This document shows positions 16,811-25,085 of a stretch of 64,000 nt of DNA, piece after piece; positions within the stretch are counted from its first letter, which is position 1, and each line of letters opens with the position of its first letter. This DNA comes from Pseudomonas sp. UBA4617 (GTDB lineage: Bacteria > Pseudomonadota > Gammaproteobacteria > Pseudomonadales > Pseudomonadaceae). Both the position numbers and the translations under genes were made by a program. The stretch covers positions 1 through 64,000 of the forward strand of contig NZ_DGIR01000021.1 in NCBI RefSeq assembly GCF_002386445.1, given 5' to 3'. The notes beneath the pieces were generated by a model. That model was not told the DNA's origin and searched no databases. It worked only from the letters and a program-made list of their open reading frames with translations.

Positions 16811-18190
16811 TTGAGACTATTCACCTTGACCGCACTGGCGTTATCCATCAGTGCCTTATCCACCGTGACCCAGGCCGACCCGCAAAGCCAGGACTATGTG
16901 CCCGTCACCCTCAAAGGCAGCAGCGAGCAGGAGCAGGCCAGCGGCTTCATCGACGGCCAGAGCCTGTCCGGCAGCACTCGCAACTGGTACGCGCGCGAAC
17001 GCGCCACGCGCGCCCCGCTCTGGAAGTACTACAAGAGCGACGGCACCCGCCACGACACCCACAGCCGTGACAACTGGGTGCAGGGCACCATCCTCAACTA
17101 CAGCTCCGGCTTCACCCAGGGCACCGTCGGCTTTGCCGTCGAGGCTGCCGGCTACAACGCCATCGCCCTGGAACAGGGCCGTGCCGCAATCGCCGGGCCG
17201 AACAACCGCACCCTGACCCACAGCGACGGCGACCCGGTCGGCCAGTGGAGCAAGATGGGCCTGGCCAACATCAAGGCACGCGTGTCCAACACCACCCTGA
17301 CCGTTGGCCGTCAATCGGTGGACACACCGATGATCGCCTACATCGGCAACCGCGCCCTGCCCTCGAGCTTCCAGGGTGCATTCCTGCACAGCGCCGAATT
17401 CGACAACCTGAGCTTCGACCTGGGCACCTTCGACCGCGTCTCGCCACGCACCGAGCAGAGCCTCAGCAAGTTCCGCAGCGAGTACAGCGCCACTGGCGTT
17501 GAAACCGACCGCGCCAGCACCGCCGGCATCAACTACCAGCCGTTCAAGAGCCTGACCACCAGTCTGTATGCCACCAAGGTCGACGACTTCTGGAACCAGT
17601 ACTACTTCGGCGCCAACCATGTGCTCGGCGACAGTGCAGTGCTGAGCCTGAGCACCGGCCTGAACTACTACAAGACCGTCGACGCCGGCGGCCAGAAGAT
17701 GGGCGAAATCGACAACGACACCTACAGCCTGTCGTTCGGCCTGACCCACCAGGCCCACACCGTCAGTGCCTCGTGGCAGCAGGTCAACGGTAACGAGTAC
17801 TTCGACTACCTGCACGAAACCAACGGCATCTACCTGGCCAACTCGCTGCTGTCGGACTTCAACGGCCCCAACGAGAAATCGCTGCAACTTTCCTACGTGC
17901 TGAACATGGCGCCGTACGGTGTGCCGGGCTTGAAGTTCAATCTGTACAACGCCCGCGGCTGGGGTATCGATGGTACCCACTACCGCGGTACCGCCTACGA
18001 CGTGAACGGCCTGGATGGCGAAACCCACTACGAGTGGGGCTTCGGCACCAGCTACGCAGTACAGAGCGGGCCGCTGAAAGACACCAGCATCCGCGCCACC
18101 TACACCGCGCACCGCGCCAGCAAGGCCCAGGGCGATGGCAGTCTGGATGAGTTCCGGGTGGTTACCACCATTCCATTCAACATTCTCTGA
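16811..18190 (+). CDS. opdP: OprD-family outer-membrane porin (OpdP-like)
   Basis: This 459-residue outer-membrane channel starts at TTG 16811 after AGGGAG. It has a signal peptide cleaved near TQAD and an OprD-type barrel: SGFTQGTVGFAVEA, GLANIKARVSNTTLTVGRQS, SLSFGLTHQAHTVSASWQQV, and a C-terminal beta-strand ending in VVTTIPFNIL. Its place between dppA copies matches OpdP, the dipeptide porin of P. aeruginosa. It probably brings small peptides across the outer membrane for the Dpp system. Family membership is firm; the OpdP name rests on context. Confidence 0.88.
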   Translation: MRLFTLTALALSISALSTVTQADPQSQDYVPVTLKGSSEQEQASGFIDGQSLSGSTRNWYARERATRAPLWKYYKSDGTRHDTHSRDNWVQGTILNYSSGFTQGTVGFAVEAAGYNAIALEQGRAAIAGPNNRTLTHSDGDPVGQWSKMGLANIKARVSNTTLTVGRQSVDTPMIAYIGNRALPSSFQGAFLHSAEFDNLSFDLGTFDRVSPRTEQSLSKFRSEYSATGVETDRASTAGINYQPFKSLTTSLYATKVDDFWNQYYFGANHVLGDSAVLSLSTGLNYYKTVDAGGQKMGEIDNDTYSLSFGLTHQAHTVSASWQQVNGNEYFDYLHETNGIYLANSLLSDFNGPNEKSLQLSYVLNMAPYGVPGLKFNLYNARGWGIDGTHYRGTAYDVNGLDGETHYEWGFGTSYAVQSGPLKDTSIRATYTAHRASKAQGDGSLDEFRVVTTIPFNIL

Positions 18191-18198
18191 TCGCCAGC

Positions 18199-18228
18199 GC
18201 CACGGCCTGCTTTGCTGCGGGCCGTGGC
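18199..18228. terminator. Hairpin after the porin gene
   Basis: GCCACGGC (18199-18206) pairs with GCCGTGGC (18221-18228) just after the porin stop. It separates the porin from the third dppA. Confidence 0.55.
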
Positions 18229-18267
18229 GGCTACGCTGGAATCAATGCAAGCAGGGAGTTTCAACCC

Positions 18268-19878
18268 ATGCAGAGAGCTTTCATGAAATCGCGGCCACTG
18301 CGCCTGGCCCTGGCCGCACTGCTTCTGGGCAGTGCCACGCAACTGGCGGCCAAACCATTGGTGGTGTGCACCGAAGCCAGCCCGGAAGGGTTCGACATCG
18401 TCCAGTACACCACTGCGGTCACCGCCGATGCCTCGGCCGAGACGGTGTTCAACCGTCTGGTCGATTTCAAGCCTGGCACCACCGATATCCAGCCGGCCCT
18501 GGCTGAGCGCTGGGACATCTCCGCCGACGGCCTGACCTACACCTTCCATCTGCGTCAAGGGGTGAAGTTCCACACCACCGACTACTTCAAGCCGACCCGC
18601 GACTTCAACGCCGATGACGTGCTGTGGAGCCTCAATCGCCAGCTCGACCCGAACCATCCCTGGCACCGCAAGACCAGCGTTGGCTACCCGTACTTCGAAA
18701 GCATGGGGTTCAAGGAACTGCTCAAGTCGGTAAGCAAGGTTGGTGAGCACACCGTAGTGATTACCCTCACCCGACCGGAAGCGCCATTTCTGCGCGACAT
18801 GGCCATGGGCTTTACCTCGATCTACTCCGCCGAATACGGCGACCAGTTGCTCAAGGCTGGCAACACCGCCGAGCTGAACAGCAAGCCGATCGGCACCGGC
18901 CCGTTCATCTTCCAGCGCTACAACAAGGACGCCCAGGTCCGCTTCAAGCCCAACCCGCAGTATTTCCGCGGCAAGCCGCCGGCCGATGCGCTGGTGTTCG
19001 CCATCGCCACCGACAGCAACGTGCGCCTGCAGAAACTGCGCGCCAACGAGTGCCAGGTGGCGCTCTATCCCAAGCCCGACGATGTGCCGTCGATCAAGCA
19101 GGACCCGAAACTCAAGGTCGAGGAAATCGAGGCCCTGGTCACCGGCTACATCTCGATGAACACCGAACACAAATACCTGAGCGACGTGCGTGTGCGCAAA
19201 GCCATCAACATGGCCTTCGACCGCCAGACCCACGTCGACCAGCTGTTCGGCAAGGGCAATGCGCTGGTAGGCGTGAACCCTTACCCGCCGACCATGATCG
19301 GCTACAACAACGAGAACAGGAACCCGCCCCGCGACCTGGCCAAGGCGCGCGAACTGCTCAAGGAAGCTGGGGTACCACCCGGCACGGTGCTCACGCTGTT
19401 CACCCGCAACGGCGGTGGCCCGACCAACCCCAACCCGCGCCTGTCGGCCGAGATGCTGCAGGCCGACCTCAAGCAGATCGGCCTCAAGCTGGATATCCGC
19501 ATCATGGAATGGGCCGAAATGCTGCGCCGGGCGAAAAAGGGCGAAGCCGACCTGGTGTCCACTGGCTGGGCTGGTGACAACGGCGACCCGGACAACTTCC
19601 TCAGCCCACTGCTCAGTTGCGATGCCGTGAAAAGCGGCGAGAACTATGCGCGCTGGTGCAACCCTAAGTTCCAGGAGCTGATCAGCCGCGCCCGCGAAGT
19701 GATCGACAACGACGAGCGTGCAAGGCTCTATAACGAGGCATTGAAGGTGTACGATGACGAACAACCCTGGATCAGCATGGCTCATCCGAAGATGTTCACC
19801 GCCATGCGTGACAACGTGGAGGGCTACGTGATCAACCCTCTGACCAACAACAACTTCGCCACTACCAAGGTGAAGTAG
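18268..19878 (+). CDS. dppA: Dipeptide ABC transporter substrate-binding protein, copy 3
   Basis: This 536-residue periplasmic binding protein has a signal peptide (LALAALLLGSATQLAA-KP). It is more diverged than copies 1 and 2 (LVVCTEASPEGFDIVQYTT; FTRNGGGPTNPNPRLSAEML replaces the MPVQRPYNPNAKLMAEML block), which implies a different ligand. The ATG at 18268 follows AGGGAG; a second ATG at 18283 is possible. It sits directly upstream of dppB, the position of DppA4 in P. aeruginosa, and is the likely principal binding protein of the transporter operon. Confidence 0.92.
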   Translation: MQRAFMKSRPLRLALAALLLGSATQLAAKPLVVCTEASPEGFDIVQYTTAVTADASAETVFNRLVDFKPGTTDIQPALAERWDISADGLTYTFHLRQGVKFHTTDYFKPTRDFNADDVLWSLNRQLDPNHPWHRKTSVGYPYFESMGFKELLKSVSKVGEHTVVITLTRPEAPFLRDMAMGFTSIYSAEYGDQLLKAGNTAELNSKPIGTGPFIFQRYNKDAQVRFKPNPQYFRGKPPADALVFAIATDSNVRLQKLRANECQVALYPKPDDVPSIKQDPKLKVEEIEALVTGYISMNTEHKYLSDVRVRKAINMAFDRQTHVDQLFGKGNALVGVNPYPPTMIGYNNENRNPPRDLAKARELLKEAGVPPGTVLTLFTRNGGGPTNPNPRLSAEMLQADLKQIGLKLDIRIMEWAEMLRRAKKGEADLVSTGWAGDNGDPDNFLSPLLSCDAVKSGENYARWCNPKFQELISRAREVIDNDERARLYNEALKVYDDEQPWISMAHPKMFTAMRDNVEGYVINPLTNNNFATTKVK

Positions 19879-19889
19879 AACAACAACGA

Positions 19890-19918
19890 CCGCCGGCCGC
19901 CCACACGGGGCCCGGCGG
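19890..19918. terminator. Intercistronic hairpin before dppB
   Basis: CCGCCGG and CCGGCGG pair around an inner CCC/GGG. Such hairpins between binding-protein and permease genes commonly reduce permease expression or stabilise the upstream message. Confidence 0.5.
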
Positions 19919-19969
19919 CCCCGCCGTAACGGGCTGATAGCCCCACGGCCTGATGAGGTAACCCCGACA

Positions 19970-20980
19970 ATGTTGAGTTTTATTGCCCGGCGCCTGGGCC
20001 TGTTGATACCGACGTTCTTCGGCATCACCTTGCTGACCTTCGCGCTCATACGCCTGATCCCCGGCGACCCGGTGGAAGTGATGATGGGCGAGCGCAGGGT
20101 CGACCCCGAAATGCATGCCCAGGCCATGGAGCGTCTGGGGCTGAACAAACCGCTGCCGGCCCAGTACCTGGACTACGTTGGCAAGCTGGCCCAGGGCGAC
20201 CTGGGTGAGTCGTTGCGCACCCGCGAGAGCGTGTGGCACGAGTTCCTCACGCTGTTCCCGGCCACCCTCGAACTGGCCTTTGCCGCCCTGCTGTTTGCCG
20301 GCATCGTCGGCCTGCTGGCCGGCGTGATCGCTGCGCTCAAGCGCGGATCGCTGTTCGACCACGGGGTGATGGGCATTTCCCTGGCCGGTTACTCGATGCC
20401 GATCTTCTGGTGGGGCCTGATTCTGATCATGTTCTTCTCGGTAAGCCTGGGCTGGACCCCGGTATCCGGGCGCATCGACCTGCTCTACGACATCGAGCCG
20501 AAAACCGGCTTCATGCTCATCGACACCCTGCTCAGCGACGAGGAAGGGGCGTTCAAGGATGCTGTGATGCACCTGATCCTGCCAGCCATCGTGCTCGGTA
20601 CCATCCCGCTGGCGGTAATCGCCCGCATGACCCGTTCGTCGATGCTCGAAGTGCTGCGCGAGGACTACATCCGCACCGCCCGCGCCAAAGGCCTGTCGCC
20701 CGCCCGCGTGGTGTTCGTGCATGGCCTGCGCAATGCCTTGATCCCGGTGCTGACCGTGTTCGGCCTGCAGGTCGGCACGCTGCTGGCCGGTGCGGTGCTG
20801 ACCGAAACCATCTTTTCCTGGCCGGGCATCGGCAAATGGCTGATCGAAGCCATCGGTGCCCGTGACTACCCCGTGGTCCAGAACGGCATCCTGTTGATCG
20901 CCTGCCTGGTGATCCTGGTCAACTTCGTCGTGGACATCCTCTACGGCCTGGCCAACCCACGCATCCGTCATCAGCGCTGA
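19970..20980 (+). CDS. dppB: Dipeptide ABC transporter permease DppB
   Basis: This 336-residue inner-membrane permease has about six helices. The N terminus MLSFIARRLGLLIPTFFGIT and RLIPGDPVEVMMGER are typical of DppB/OppB. The cytoplasmic EAA loop is EDYIRTARAKGLSPARVVFVH. It starts the dppBCDF run; dppC begins 10 bp after its stop. It pairs with DppC to form the membrane channel. Confidence 0.96.
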   Translation: MLSFIARRLGLLIPTFFGITLLTFALIRLIPGDPVEVMMGERRVDPEMHAQAMERLGLNKPLPAQYLDYVGKLAQGDLGESLRTRESVWHEFLTLFPATLELAFAALLFAGIVGLLAGVIAALKRGSLFDHGVMGISLAGYSMPIFWWGLILIMFFSVSLGWTPVSGRIDLLYDIEPKTGFMLIDTLLSDEEGAFKDAVMHLILPAIVLGTIPLAVIARMTRSSMLEVLREDYIRTARAKGLSPARVVFVHGLRNALIPVLTVFGLQVGTLLAGAVLTETIFSWPGIGKWLIEAIGARDYPVVQNGILLIACLVILVNFVVDILYGLANPRIRHQR

Positions 20981-20990
20981 GGCCTTCGCC

Positions 20991-21917
20991 ATGACTAGCC
21001 CGATTCCGAAATCCGTCACACCGGCCAGTCCGGTGGACCAGAGCCTGCTCTACCCTTCGCCGTACAAAGAATTCTGGCACGCCTTCGCGCGCAACAAAGG
21101 CGCGGTGATGGGCCTGGCCTTAATGTGCCTGGTGGTGTTCTGCGCGCTGTTCGCACCGTGGGTCGCCCCGCACGACCCGAGCGAGCAGTACCGCGACTTC
21201 CTGCTGACCCCGCCGGTGTGGCTGGAAGGTGGCAGCTGGCAGTTCATCCTCGGCACCGACGAACTGGGCCGCGACCTGCTTTCGCGGCTGATCCAGGGCG
21301 CGCGGTTGTCTCTGCTGATCGGCCTGTCGTCGGTGGTGATGTCGTTGATCCCGGGGATCCTGCTGGGCCTGCTGGCCGGTTTCTTCCCGCAATTGCTCGG
21401 CCCGTCGATCATGCGCCTGATGGACGTGATGCTGGCCCTGCCCTCGCTGCTGCTGGCGGTGGCCATCGTCGCCATCCTCGGCCCAGGCCTGATCAATACG
21501 GTGATCGCCATCGCCATCGTTTCATTGCCATCGTATGTGCGCCTGACCCGCGCCGCCGTGATGGGCGAGCTGAACCGCGACTACGTCACTGCCGCGCGCC
21601 TGGCCGGTGCCGGCCTGCCACGGCTGATGTTCGTCACCGTGCTGCCCAACTGCATGGCGCCCTTGATCGTGCAGGCCACCCTGAGTTTCTCTTCGGCCAT
21701 TCTCGACGCCGCCGCCCTGGGCTTCCTCGGCCTCGGCGTGCAACCACCGACCCCCGAATGGGGCACCATGCTGGCGTCGGCCCGTGACTACATCGAGCGC
21801 GCCTGGTGGGTGGTGAGCCTGCCCGGCCTGACCATTCTGCTCAGTGTCCTGGCAATCAACCTGATGGGCGACGGCCTGCGCGATGCGCTGGACCCGAAAC
21901 TCAAGAACGCCGCCTGA
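20991..21917 (+). CDS. dppC: Dipeptide ABC transporter permease DppC
   Basis: This 308-residue permease has an N-terminal helix and a five-helix transport domain. Markers are HPS-type loop APHDPSEQYRDFLL, GTDELGRDLLSRLIQGAR and the EAA loop NRDYVTAARLAGAGLPRLMF. The ATG at 20991 is 10 bp downstream of dppB and 10 bp upstream of dppD, so all are cotranscribed. Confidence 0.96.
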   Translation: MTSPIPKSVTPASPVDQSLLYPSPYKEFWHAFARNKGAVMGLALMCLVVFCALFAPWVAPHDPSEQYRDFLLTPPVWLEGGSWQFILGTDELGRDLLSRLIQGARLSLLIGLSSVVMSLIPGILLGLLAGFFPQLLGPSIMRLMDVMLALPSLLLAVAIVAILGPGLINTVIAIAIVSLPSYVRLTRAAVMGELNRDYVTAARLAGAGLPRLMFVTVLPNCMAPLIVQATLSFSSAILDAAALGFLGLGVQPPTPEWGTMLASARDYIERAWWVVSLPGLTILLSVLAINLMGDGLRDALDPKLKNAA

Positions 21918-21927
21918 GGAGAACGCC

Positions 21928-22896
21928 ATGTCACTGTTGCAGATCAACAACCTGAACGTGCGCTTCGGCGACGCCAGTGCGGTACCGGTAGTCGATGGCC
22001 TGGACCTGACGGTGGAAGCCGGTGAAATCCTGGCCATCGTTGGCGAGTCCGGCTCGGGCAAGTCGGTCACGATGATGGCCCTGATGGGCCTGGTCGACGC
22101 CCCCGGGCGCATCACCGCCGACGCGCTGACCTTCGATGGCACCGACATGCTCAAGCTCAGCGGGCGCCAGCGGCGCAAGGTGGTGGGCAAGGACATCGCC
22201 ATGGTCTTCCAGGACCCGATGACCGCGCTCAACCCCAGCTATACCGTGGGCTACCAGATCGAGGAAGTGCTGCGTCAGCACTTGGGCCTGAAGGGCAAGG
22301 CGGCACGCCAGCGTGCCTTGGAGCTGTTGAAGAAGGTCGAGATCCCGGCGGCGGAAAGCCGCCTGGATGCCTACCCGCATCAATTATCCGGCGGCATGAG
22401 CCAGCGTGTGGCGATCGCCATGGCCATCGCTGGCGAGCCCAAGCTGCTGATCGCCGACGAACCGACTACGGCGCTGGATGTGACCATTCAGGCGCAGATC
22501 ATGGAGCTGCTGGTCAACCTGCAGAAGGAGCGCAACATGGCGCTCATCCTGATCACCCATGACCTCGCCGTGGTGGCCGAAACCGCCAGGCGGGTGTGCG
22601 TGATGTACGCCGGCCAGGCCGTGGAAGTCGGCCAGGTGCCAGAGCTGTTCGACCTGCCCGCCCATCCCTACAGCGAAGCGCTGCTGGCGGCGATTCCCGA
22701 GCACAGCCTCGGTGCCGAGCGCCTGGCCACCCTGCCCGGCATCGTCCCAGGGCGCTACGACCGCCCGGCAGGTTGCCTGCTGTCGCCGCGCTGCCCGTAT
22801 GTGCAGGACAACTGCCGGCACCAGCGCCCGCCCCTCGATCCCCAGGCCAATAGCCTGGCACGTTGCTTCTACCCGCTGAACCAGGAGGTGGCGTAA
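21928..22896 (+). CDS. dppD: Dipeptide ABC transporter ATPase DppD
   Basis: This ATPase has 322 residues: Walker A GESGSGKS, signature LSGGMSQRVAIAMAI, Walker B LLIADEPTTALDVT and the C-terminal oligopeptide-transporter extension with a Cys-rich motif (CLLSPRCPYVQDNCRHQRP). The ATG at 21928 follows GAGGAG. Its TAA stop shares one base with the dppF ATG (TAATG). The Cys motif is the kind that binds an Fe-S cluster in some DppD/F proteins; that is not shown here. Confidence 0.96.
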   Translation: MSLLQINNLNVRFGDASAVPVVDGLDLTVEAGEILAIVGESGSGKSVTMMALMGLVDAPGRITADALTFDGTDMLKLSGRQRRKVVGKDIAMVFQDPMTALNPSYTVGYQIEEVLRQHLGLKGKAARQRALELLKKVEIPAAESRLDAYPHQLSGGMSQRVAIAMAIAGEPKLLIADEPTTALDVTIQAQIMELLVNLQKERNMALILITHDLAVVAETARRVCVMYAGQAVEVGQVPELFDLPAHPYSEALLAAIPEHSLGAERLATLPGIVPGRYDRPAGCLLSPRCPYVQDNCRHQRPPLDPQANSLARCFYPLNQEVA

Positions 22897-23864
22897 TGGC
22901 CGTCGTTCTTTCCGCCCGGGAGCTTACCCGGCATTACGAAGTCTCCCGCGGGCTGTTCAAGGGCCATGCCCTGGTGCGTGCACTGAATGGCGTGTCGTTC
23001 GAGCTGGAGGCTGGCAAGACCCTGGCCGTGGTGGGCGAATCCGGCTGTGGCAAGTCGACCCTGGCCCGCGCGCTGACCCTGATCGAAGAGCCGTCGTCCG
23101 GCTCGCTGCAGATCGCCGGTACCGAGGTGAAAGGCGCCAGCAAAACCGAACGCAAGCAACTGCGCCGCGACGTGCAGATGGTGTTCCAGAGCCCCTACGC
23201 CTCGCTCAATCCACGGCAGAAGATCGGCGACCAGCTGGCCGAGCCGCTGCTGATCAACACCTCGCTGAGCAAGGCCGAGCGGCGTGAAAAGGTGCAGAAG
23301 ATGATGGAACAGGTCGGCCTGCGCCCTGAACATTACCAGCGCTACCCGCACATGTTCTCGGGTGGACAGCGTCAGCGTATCGCCCTGGCCCGGGCGATGA
23401 TGCTACAACCCAAGGTACTGGTCGCGGACGAACCTACTTCGGCACTGGACGTGTCGATCCAGGCTCAGGTGCTCAATCTGTTCATGGATTTGCAGAAGGA
23501 GTTCAACACCGCCTACGTGTTCATCTCGCACAACCTGGCGGTGGTGCGACACGTCGCGGATCAGGTGTTGGTGATGTACCTGGGCCGACCGGCGGAAATG
23601 GGGCCGAAAGAGGACATCTACGAGAGGCCGCTGCATCCGTATACCCAGGCGCTGCTCTCGGCGACGCCGGCAATCCATCCTGATCCCCTGAAACCGAAGA
23701 TCCGCATCGCCGGAGAGCTGCCCAACCCGCTCAATCCACCCGATGGCTGCGCCTTTCACAAACGCTGCCCGTATGCGACCGAGCGCTGTGCCAAGGAAGT
23801 GCCGGCGTTCAGGCAGGTGGGTACGCGGCAGGTGGCTTGTCACTATGCCGAGCAATTTCTCTAG
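22896..23864 (+). CDS. dppF: Dipeptide ABC transporter ATPase DppF
   Basis: This 322-residue partner ATPase of DppD has Walker A VGESGCGKST (about residues 46-55), signature FSGGQRQRIALARA, Walker B VLVADEPTSALDVS and the C-terminal motif CAFHKRCPYATERCAKEVP. It overlaps the dppD stop by one base. It is the last gene of the dipeptide operon; a REP pair follows. Confidence 0.96.
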   Translation: MAVVLSARELTRHYEVSRGLFKGHALVRALNGVSFELEAGKTLAVVGESGCGKSTLARALTLIEEPSSGSLQIAGTEVKGASKTERKQLRRDVQMVFQSPYASLNPRQKIGDQLAEPLLINTSLSKAERREKVQKMMEQVGLRPEHYQRYPHMFSGGQRQRIALARAMMLQPKVLVADEPTSALDVSIQAQVLNLFMDLQKEFNTAYVFISHNLAVVRHVADQVLVMYLGRPAEMGPKEDIYERPLHPYTQALLSATPAIHPDPLKPKIRIAGELPNPLNPPDGCAFHKRCPYATERCAKEVPAFRQVGTRQVACHYAEQFL

Positions 23865-23877
23865 ATCGGCATGAAAT

Positions 23878-23940
23878 CCATCGCGGATAAACCCGCCCCT
23901 GCATCGCTACCGTTGTAGGGGCGGATTTATCCGCGATGGG
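23878..23940. repeat. REP-like inverted pair after dppF
   Basis: CCATCGCGGATAAACCCGCC (from 23878) and its near-inverse ending in GCGGATTTATCCGCGATGG (to 23939) face each other. It is a variant of the window's REP sequence and can act as the end of the dpp transcript. Confidence 0.8.
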
Positions 23941-23962
23941 CCGCAAAGCGGCCCCGAAAACC

Positions 23963-24037
23963 TCAATGCATGAAAAACCAGATCAGAATGATCACCGGAA
24001 TCGGAACCCCGATCATCCACAGCAATATCGAGCGCAT
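23963..24037 (-). CDS. Small membrane protein, 24 residues
   Basis: This short reading frame starts at ATG 24037, with AAGGAG seven bases upstream. It encodes MRSILLWMIG, then VPIPVIILIW and FFMH, and stops at TGA. Nearly the whole peptide is one hydrophobic segment with a positively charged N terminus and a central Pro-x-Pro. The strong ribosome site and clean composition argue for a real gene of the small inner-membrane type. It diverges from the AraC-type regulator and lies after a REP pair. Function unknown. I believe I have seen similar peptides in pseudomonads, but cannot check. Confidence 0.72.
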   Translation of the reverse strand: MRSILLWMIGVPIPVIILIWFFMH

Positions 24038-24211
24038 GGCTTTTCTCCTTGTTCAATGGTGAACAAACCGGTGCACCCTCCATGCCATCGGCCACAGAAA
24101 GCCAAGCTGCGATAAATCAATGCCTTGCCTGCGCAGCCGCTTGCCAGAACCATGCAATATGCCGGATCGACGCCCTTGCACCTGGGTGTTCTGCAATGCA
24201 CTATCGGCCTC

Positions 24212-25021
24212 ATGACCGCCACCACCCTCCCCGACGGACCCGAGCAGACTCCGCTCACCGCCGACACCGTGCTGCGCTACCACCTGTGCTGGAAGCACCG
24301 GGACCTCGACGGCGTCATCGCGCTCTACCATCCCGACATCCAATACCACGACTTCTTCCAGAACCGCGTGCTCGGCTACCACGACCTTCGCGACTATGTG
24401 CGCGCCTGCCTGCCCCATGAGGCCGGCGAGGATATCGTCCATAACGACCGCATCCGCGTCGACGGCTGTACCGCGTTCATCCAGTACCAGGTCACGGTCC
24501 AGGGCGGTGACGGCCTGGTGGCGTTCCAGTCCAGCGAGGCGATTACCGTCAAGGACAGCCTGATCTGGCGGGTCAATGAATACGCTACCCTGGTCCGCCA
24601 GAACGGCACAGGCCACACCCAGTCCGGCCCGCGCCCGGCAACCAGCCGCCTGGGGCTGTCGCCGAGGCAGCTGTCGACCATGGCCCAGGACCTGGAGCAC
24701 TATTTCCAGCGCCAGCGCCCGTACCTGGACCCGGAACTGGACTTGCAGCAAGTGGCCGACGCCAGCGGCTACAGCCGCAACCAGATTTCCTACCTGCTCA
24801 ACCAGGTGCTCGGGAAAAGCTTCTACCGCTACGTCAACCAGGCCCGCCTGCAACACCTGATGGCCAGCCTGGGCGACAACAGTGTCGAGGCGACGATCGA
24901 CGACCTGGCGTTCAACGCCGGTTTCAACTCGTTGTCGGCGTTCTACAAGTGCTTCCGTGAACACACCGGGCTTACGCCCAAGGCCTACCTGAAGCAAATT
25001 TCCCTGCGTGCACGCACGTAA
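24212..25021 (+). CDS. AraC-family regulator with NTF2/SnoaL-like N-terminal domain
   Basis: This predicted activator has about 269 residues. The N-terminal half (TADTVLRYHLCWKHRDLDGV, HPDIQYHDFF, EAITVKDSLIWRVNEYATLV) looks like an NTF2/SnoaL-like cone fold, which usually binds small molecules. The C-terminal 100 residues are an AraC HTH pair (LDLQQVADASGYSRNQISYL, IDDLAFNAGFNSLSAFYKCF, LTPKAYLK). The start is uncertain: ATG 24212 is chosen because the domain begins there; in-frame ATG 24152 and TTG 24125 also lack good ribosome sites. It lies 64 bp upstream of the oxidase-cupin-PotF genes and probably regulates them. Confidence 0.82.
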   Translation: MTATTLPDGPEQTPLTADTVLRYHLCWKHRDLDGVIALYHPDIQYHDFFQNRVLGYHDLRDYVRACLPHEAGEDIVHNDRIRVDGCTAFIQYQVTVQGGDGLVAFQSSEAITVKDSLIWRVNEYATLVRQNGTGHTQSGPRPATSRLGLSPRQLSTMAQDLEHYFQRQRPYLDPELDLQQVADASGYSRNQISYLLNQVLGKSFYRYVNQARLQHLMASLGDNSVEATIDDLAFNAGFNSLSAFYKCFREHTGLTPKAYLKQISLRART

Positions 25022-25085
25022 GACAGCCATCGCCCGCCCCCACTAGGATCGCCCACAGACCTTGACGGATGTGGAGCCGAAGCCG

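Noticed and set aside
24119..24152. Alternative starts for the AraC regulator
   Set aside because: ATG 24119 is out of frame. TTG 24125 and ATG 24152 are in frame but have no ribosome site and add residues without domain content. They cannot be fully excluded.
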